64,000 nt of DNA from contig OY747702.1 of assembly GCA_963556495.2 (NCBI GenBank), forward strand, positions 8,046,280 through 8,110,279, written 5' to 3'. The notes under the pieces are model-generated. The model was not told the origin of the DNA. It saw nothing but the letters and a program-made list of their open reading frames with translations, and ran no database searches. The number at the start of each line of letters is the position of its first letter. Positions within the stretch are counted from its first letter, which is position 1. The position numbers and the translations under genes are program-made. Below are positions 61,501 to 64,000 of the stretch, piece by piece. The stretch comes from Valencia hispanica. Its lineage: Eukaryota; Chordata; Actinopteri; Cyprinodontiformes; Valenciidae.

Positions 61501-63803
61501 ATATTGCTTAAATGTTTATTCATCTCCCTCTTTCTCATGATACACATAGTTATGGAAGGATTGACAAAATTATTCTGCTATTGAAGCCGATTATTAAAAT
61601 GTATCATTTCATCTGTCTTAACAAAAGGCTAAGTCAAATAAGCTAAGTTCTACCTGTGATTTATTCGCGCCAGATCCCGGTTGGCTAGCAAAGGTGCTTG
61701 TCTCTGCTTGTTTCTATGGGGTAAAAATGACCTCTTTCAGTGTTAAATTTGATAAATGTCTGAACAATGAAATAACCACACAATTTTAAACCACATCTTT
61801 TTTTTGTCATGATCTGTTATGTAGTAATACTGATCAGTACACAGTTGCAAGACAACAGTAACCTGCCGAAGTTACAGTATTGAATCATGACAGCCACTTA
61901 GTAGCCTTCACTACACGTCACTCTTAAATCTACCAATCACCAGCGCTTCTTTTCTGAAAAGGACCTTTTGGAAAATGTAGCTTAAACAGCTAAACCAACC
62001 TTAGAATTCATCAAGCGATTTAAGTGTGCCTGCCTGTGGTCCTGAAGCAAGAAAGAGTTGTTCTAATCTCCAGGTTGGTAACGTTCACAGAGGCTTCATG
62101 CCTTTCCGCTAAAAGGGTCCTAATGCCCGCCCTTTTCTCTTTTATGATAACTTTGGGTAAAACAGTCGAGGCTAAAACCTGGTAAATGCGGAGCTTGAAT
62201 TGATATGGACAGCTGAAGCCCCCCCCCAAAAAAAAAAAATAGGCCTAAACACGCCGATTGTTTTAGGTCTTTTTAGCTTATTGACACCACGAAGGAAAAT
62301 AAAAATCTGTACCATTTCATTAACACTGAAAACTGCCATCACCGTATCTCTCCTTTACAGCGCAGTGACGGTTGAAGATGTCAGATAATAAACTCACCGT
62401 GGTCGCATTTACATAGTGAGCAACTTCAGACTTTTTGTTGATTTGCTACTTCTCAAAAGAAATTATTTACATAAAATTAAGCAGAATTAGCTAGAAACTT
62501 ACCACCGATAAAGTGCTCACTACACAACTGAGTACTCTCCGACAGCCTCCAGTTTTCCCTTTTAATGGCAGCAACGCATTTATCCCGTTGTACAGGCTCA
62601 GCAGGCAGCCTGGAAAATTAAATCCCATCTTCGGGATGTCGATTGGAACACCCAAAGGCACTGCACGAATGTACAATTATGTCTTTATGGGCGCCAAAAG
62701 CTAGCTGTAGCAGCTGTGCCGGTAGCAGTACGCCCACGTTATCTTTTTGCCACCCAGCATGTCGCTGACATGCTCGTCACGTCATCAGTGACAACAGCTG
62801 GGAAGTCTATGGAAGTGTCGCCACTCTCATTGGAGCACTCTGGCAGAAATGTTGTAAGGGAATATGCAATTTGATTGGTTGGTAGCGTCACGTAGGGTGC
62901 CGTGCCAGCTACGTGCAGAAATGAAAGCAGACAAGCGCTACAGCCCGTTGCCCGTTAAAGGCAGCTGAAAACAGACATGCATGCGTAAAACGTTTAACCC
63001 GTTTGGGTTCATCCACAAGGAGGGAAAAATATTTTCCAGGACAACTCAAACGTTTCCAGGACATTTTACCTTTTTTCCCATTTTCCAGGTGTTTTCCATG
63101 ACTGGAAAATTGGTCTATCATTTTCCAGGTTTTCCAGGACGCATTGGGAACCCTGTGGGAGCTTGACTGGACGAAAACCATATGCTGTCAGAAAACCAGA
63201 GGAAGTCGCATACAGTTTGCAACAACCCATAATGTTTTAGAACAATAACCTTCAATAACCTTTTGATATACATGCAAAACCAACTCTACTTATGATCAAA
63301 AACACCCCATCCGTATAGTGGTGGCAGCATCATGACCAGAAACAGAGAAGCCGGTCAGAGTAGATGGGAAGATGCATGGAGGTAAATCCAGGAAAGTCCT
63401 GGAAGAAAAGGTGTTTGAAGCTGCAGAAGACCTGAGACTAGGTGGAGGTTTACCTTCTAACAGAACATCCAGCCAGAGATGACCTGGATGGGTCAAATCA
63501 AAGCATATTAATGTGTTTAAACGGAACCGTCAAAGTCCAGATCTAAATTCAACTAAACTTATGCTAGTCTTTACTGTTAGTGTTGTTCCTCTTGTATAAA
63601 TTTCGTTTCAAGCTAATTTCCGTTAATGTTTGCTTACACCATCACCCATTCAGTAGGTGTCAACTGTCCTGTGATGCAGTTCTCCTGTGTATCCAGCAGG
63701 TGGTGACGACAGGCTCTTCAACTCCCCTCAGACATCTGACGGAGCCACCAAAGAGGAAGACGAGGCTCCCTCAGACCTGCCTTCATACAGCAGACTGACC
63801 TGA
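43518..63803 (+). CDS. Four-pass transmembrane protein, unnamed (6 exons, complete)
   Basis: Six exons with GT/AG borders and matching phases: 43518-43682, 44512-44571, 47987-48118, 48321-48467, 54093-54150 and 63700-63803 (TGA 63801-63803). Together they give 666 nt, 221 residues. Four hydrophobic segments lie at about 13-34 ([20 protein letters not shown]), 51-69, 74-100 ([20 protein letters not shown]) and 131-155. There is a short first loop, a second loop with an acidic/His stretch ([12 protein letters not shown]), and a cytoplasmic tail with a Cys cluster ([12 protein letters not shown], possible palmitoylation) that ends LPSYSRLT. The topology resembles MS4A/ENTREP-type tetraspan proteins, but I cannot assign an ortholog. 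The last exon is open in another frame as well; phase from exon 5 fixes the frame ending in SYSRLT. Introns total about 19.6 kb, mostly transposons. Confidence 0.85.
44637..45395 (-). mobile_element. L2/CR1-like LINE, copy 4, internally deleted
   Basis: The reverse strand carries the L2 family's reverse-transcriptase tail ([20 protein letters not shown]) joined to its 3' UTR. The part between about ISKSRMGG and the UTR (GTCTTCTCAAACCCCC) is deleted near 44965. In intron 2 of the tetraspan gene. Confidence 0.85.
45555..46110 (+). mobile_element. Harbinger-like transposon remnant
   Basis: The start, GAGCCTCATTTATAAAGC, is an end type I associate with fish Harbinger-like elements. An internal coding start ([16 protein letters not shown] at about 46033) resembles the first residues of such transposases and is soon interrupted. 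No catalytic domain. Confidence 0.5.
46140..46442. mobile_element. Truncated MITE, same family as 15172-15708
   Basis: Its text parallels the right half of the MITE at 15172-15708 (GCAACTCTTCTAAT, AATTACAACCAATCAGCA, AACTTAACCACA, GGAAGGTCCG) and ends in a related terminus (GTGGAAATGCGTCTATT). The left end is missing. Confidence 0.7.
46481..47176 (+). mobile_element. TIR transposon, Harbinger-like MITE
   Basis: Inverted ends ACGGTGCATTCCCACC and the complement of GGTGTGAACGCACCGT, with CpG-rich subterminal GACGC motifs on both sides. It has an internal ATGGCAGCTGTCGATCTAGC coding start but no transposase body. Confidence 0.65.
47189..47856 (-). mobile_element. Harbinger-type element with Myb/SANT-like gene remnant
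   Basis: Ends GGCTGTTTCAAAAGAC and the complement of GTCTTTTGAAAATGCC are inverted, and TA flanks both sides. On the minus strand from an ATG at 47562, [20 protein letters not shown] and then [20 protein letters not shown] resemble the Myb/SANT-like DNA-binding protein that accompanies Harbinger transposases. The frame runs into unrelated sequence after about 60 residues, so the gene is internally deleted. Confidence 0.65.
48470..49276. other. Tetraspan intron 4, nothing recognised
   Basis: No open frame of interest. TA- and GCTA-rich text near 48870-48930 looks like degraded repeat DNA without clear ends. Confidence 0.4.
49277..50907 (+). mobile_element. Tc1-like transposon, nearly complete, ~285-bp inverted repeats
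   Basis: The ends (left ACTCAACAAAAATATAAACG, right its complement apart from the outermost bases) are inverted and match with few differences for about 285 bp (49277-49561 and 50622-50907). TA flanks both sides (49275-49276, 50908-50909). The 1631-bp unit contains one transposase gene. The near-identity of the long repeats suggests a fairly recent insertion in tetraspan intron 4. Confidence 0.93.
49575..50588 (+). pseudogene. Tc1 transposase (DD34E) with one premature stop
   Basis: From ATG 49575 the frame runs 338 codons to TGA at 50586-50588, with a single internal TGA at 50118-50120 (codon 182). The N-terminus holds paired helix-turn-helix segments ([20 protein letters not shown], then [14 protein letters not shown]). 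The catalytic triad is present: D in LFTDESRF, D in QQDNARPH and E in SPIEHVWD, with 34 residues between the last two. The stop follows VNVGD and precedes [13 protein letters not shown], where relatives typically have Arg. One C-to-T change at a CpG would explain it. Otherwise no frameshift is seen. Such an enzyme would cut and paste at TA sites. Confidence 0.92.
51356..52700 (-). mobile_element. L2/CR1-like LINE with reverse transcriptase domain
   Basis: On the minus strand a frame from 52699 to 51860 encodes a reverse transcriptase: [27 protein letters not shown], the catalytic YTDDTQLYI (YxDD box), then [12 protein letters not shown]. The sense continues in another frame at 51885-51559 to a C-terminal tail ([19 protein letters not shown]), so there is a frameshift near 51870. 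A 3' end with ATACAAATAAAATTGCTTTG-like text closes it at 51356. The 5' part is missing. Same family as 2170-2757. Confidence 0.88.
52701..54092. other. Tetraspan intron 4, nothing recognised
   Basis: Frames at 53063-53470 and neighbours overlap on both strands and show no motif. No element ends identified. Confidence 0.4.
55185..56547 (-). mobile_element. Non-LTR retrotransposon fragment with EEP endonuclease
   Basis: On the minus strand 56408-56109 encodes part of an exonuclease-endonuclease-phosphatase domain ([20 protein letters not shown], then [15 protein letters not shown], where GDFN is the catalytic block). Broken frames at 55880-55337 continue downstream ([20 protein letters not shown]). 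Both ends are truncated. The GC-rich composition differs sharply from the flanks. Confidence 0.75.
55812..55874. repeat. 21-bp tandem repeat, three copies
   Basis: Three units of AGGTCTGTYCGGCGTCCTCC (plus C) inside the LINE fragment. On the minus strand they read GRTPDRP-type heptapeptides. An in-frame expansion not seen in the rest of the fragment. Confidence 0.85.
56744..57115 (+). mobile_element. Tc1-like transposase C-terminal fragment
   Basis: Encodes the last third of a DD34E transposase: [19 protein letters not shown], then [20 protein letters not shown], with an in-frame TAG at 57026-57028 followed by [15 protein letters not shown] text. A poly-C run (56626-56644) lies shortly upstream. 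No inverted repeats remain. Confidence 0.8.
57379..57916. mobile_element. LTR-like or TIR element, TGTCACGAT...ATCATGACA
   Basis: Terminal TGTCACGAT and ATCATGACA are near-perfect inverted ends around 538 bp of pyrimidine-rich noncoding DNA. The look is that of a solo LTR, but no clean flanking duplication is seen, so the class is unsure. Confidence 0.45.
58230..59612 (+). mobile_element. LINE (CR1/Rex1-like) 3' part, split by a MITE
   Basis: Reverse-transcriptase text reads [15 protein letters not shown], is interrupted at 58306, and resumes at 58954 with [38 protein letters not shown] and [16 protein letters not shown] follow across a few frameshifts. The 3' end is ATCAATAAAGTATTTTTGAA with a TTGAATTTG-type tail. 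It is 5'-truncated. Shorter copies lie at 6541 and 39953. Confidence 0.82.
58307..58950. mobile_element. MITE (Harbinger-like) inserted in the LINE at TTA
   Basis: Ends GGGGCTGTTTACACGAC and its complement form perfect 17-bp inverted repeats. TTA flanks both sides (58304-58306 and 58951-58953). Removing the MITE and one TTA restores LINE coding continuity. The 644-bp body is CpG-rich at the ends and contains an ATGGCGGATCC start-like segment but no transposase. Confidence 0.9.
60132..61443. mobile_element. TIR element nested inside 60042-63155
   Basis: Near the left end GGGCTGGGCGATATACCG, near the right end the complement of a related end (GATGTACGATATATACACCG). Flanks CAAGCTAT and CAAGCTTT agree at 7 of 8 positions, suggesting a hAT-type duplication. 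Exact ends are uncertain by several bases. Confidence 0.5.
60295..61061. mobile_element. Innermost TIR element of the nest
   Basis: The left end reads AGGCTGTGCCGGTTTGG; the right end, read inversely, TTTAGGCCTGGGGCGGTAAC. Flanks share ACAACTA (60288-60294 and 61062-61068). The subterminal region is rich in CGGT/ACCG on both sides. Noncoding. Confidence 0.6.
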
Positions 63804-64000
63804 CCCGACCCAGAACGCCTACTAACCATCTGTTTGGTTTCCATCGCTGCTCCAAGGACAGATGGGATGTAGACACCCTAAATGGTCTCAGAGCACCGAC
63901 AGAGGAGTCTAAGTTATTAAAAGTGGACAGTTAATGATTGATCAGTGCTGTTTCCATCACACATGCCACCCTGTATCCTATCTGAATCTAAGTTATGATT
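63804..64000 (+). other. Start of tetraspan gene 3' UTR
   Basis: Sequence after the TGA at 63801-63803 with no poly(A) signal before the window ends. The transcript end lies beyond the window. Confidence 0.6.

Larger units (their letters stand above)
60042..63155. mobile_element. TIR transposon nested in the Tc1-like element
   Basis: Ends CAGGGTTCCCA and TGGGAACCCTG are perfect inverted repeats, flanked by TGGGA on both sides (60037-60041 and 63156-63160). Subterminal TTTTCCAGG motifs are repeated at least twice near the left end and several times near the right, as seen for transposase-binding arrays. No transposase is recognised. It carries another element at about 60132-61443. The 61444-62900 part is noncoding and unassigned. 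Confidence 0.75.
59640..63545 (+). mobile_element. Old Tc1-like transposon hosting a nest of insertions
   Basis: Left part 59640-60041 and right part 63156-63545 are two halves of one Tc1-like element. The left half ends CAGGTCTTTATGGGA, and the right half resumes TGGGAGCTTGACTGGACGAA, which joins as in this transposon's transposase region. GTGGTGGCAGCATCATG (63321-63337) is a typical later block. No frame survives. Outer limits are approximate. Confidence 0.7.

Noticed and set aside
63580..63798. Open frame over the last tetraspan exon reading [13 protein letters not shown]
   Set aside because: The splice phase from exon 5 (one base carried over) selects another frame, ending SYSRLT.

Overview
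This is intron-rich, transposon-rich eukaryotic nuclear DNA, almost certainly from a ray-finned fish. The evidence is a split SETD7 ortholog, a teleost-type NLR (FISNA-NACHT-LRR) locus, and the density of Tc1-like, hAT-like, Harbinger-like and L2-like elements. The species cannot be named from the sequence.

Left third (1-14200): decayed Tc1-like copies and an L2-like fragment come first. A possible orphan signal-peptide exon on the minus strand (3520-3583) is followed by a CpG-rich promoter and the complete eight-exon SETD7 gene on the plus strand (coding 4022-13762, 370 residues). Its introns hold a hAT copy with a perfect 8-bp target-site duplication, a TIR element and several LINE or Tc1 scraps.

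Middle (14200-43100): there is no intact gene. An L1-like fragment and an L2-like LINE copy precede a minus-strand retroelement fragment (gag plus the start of a protease) that is split by a solo LTR (20128-21390). A second solo LTR of the same family lies in the opposite orientation (24216-25568). A minus-strand NLR gene then runs from 33971 down to 27787. Its exon order and splice sites are preserved, but it carries at least four lesions and reads as a pseudogene. Further right are a hairpin-forming (AAT)n/(ATT)n tract, another L2 copy with a nested LINE, and a 1.9-kb hAT-like element.

Right third (43130-64000): a second host gene on the plus strand encodes a 221-residue, four-membrane-span protein in six exons (coding 43518-63803). 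I cannot assign it a name. Its introns are packed with mobile DNA: a Tc1 element with 285-bp inverted repeats and a transposase broken by one TGA codon, a Harbinger-like cluster, a 3.8-kb hAT with a perfect 8-bp duplication that starts 31 bp after a splice donor, a MITE nested inside a LINE at TTA, and a four-level nest of DNA transposons (about 59640-63545).

The genes do not form a pathway. SETD7 is a protein lysine methyltransferase, the NLR locus derives from an innate immune sensor family, and the tetraspan gene is a membrane protein of unknown role. I found no sign of a wholly new biological system. The most informative features are the reconstructed exon structures, the broken NLR and the datable nested insertions.
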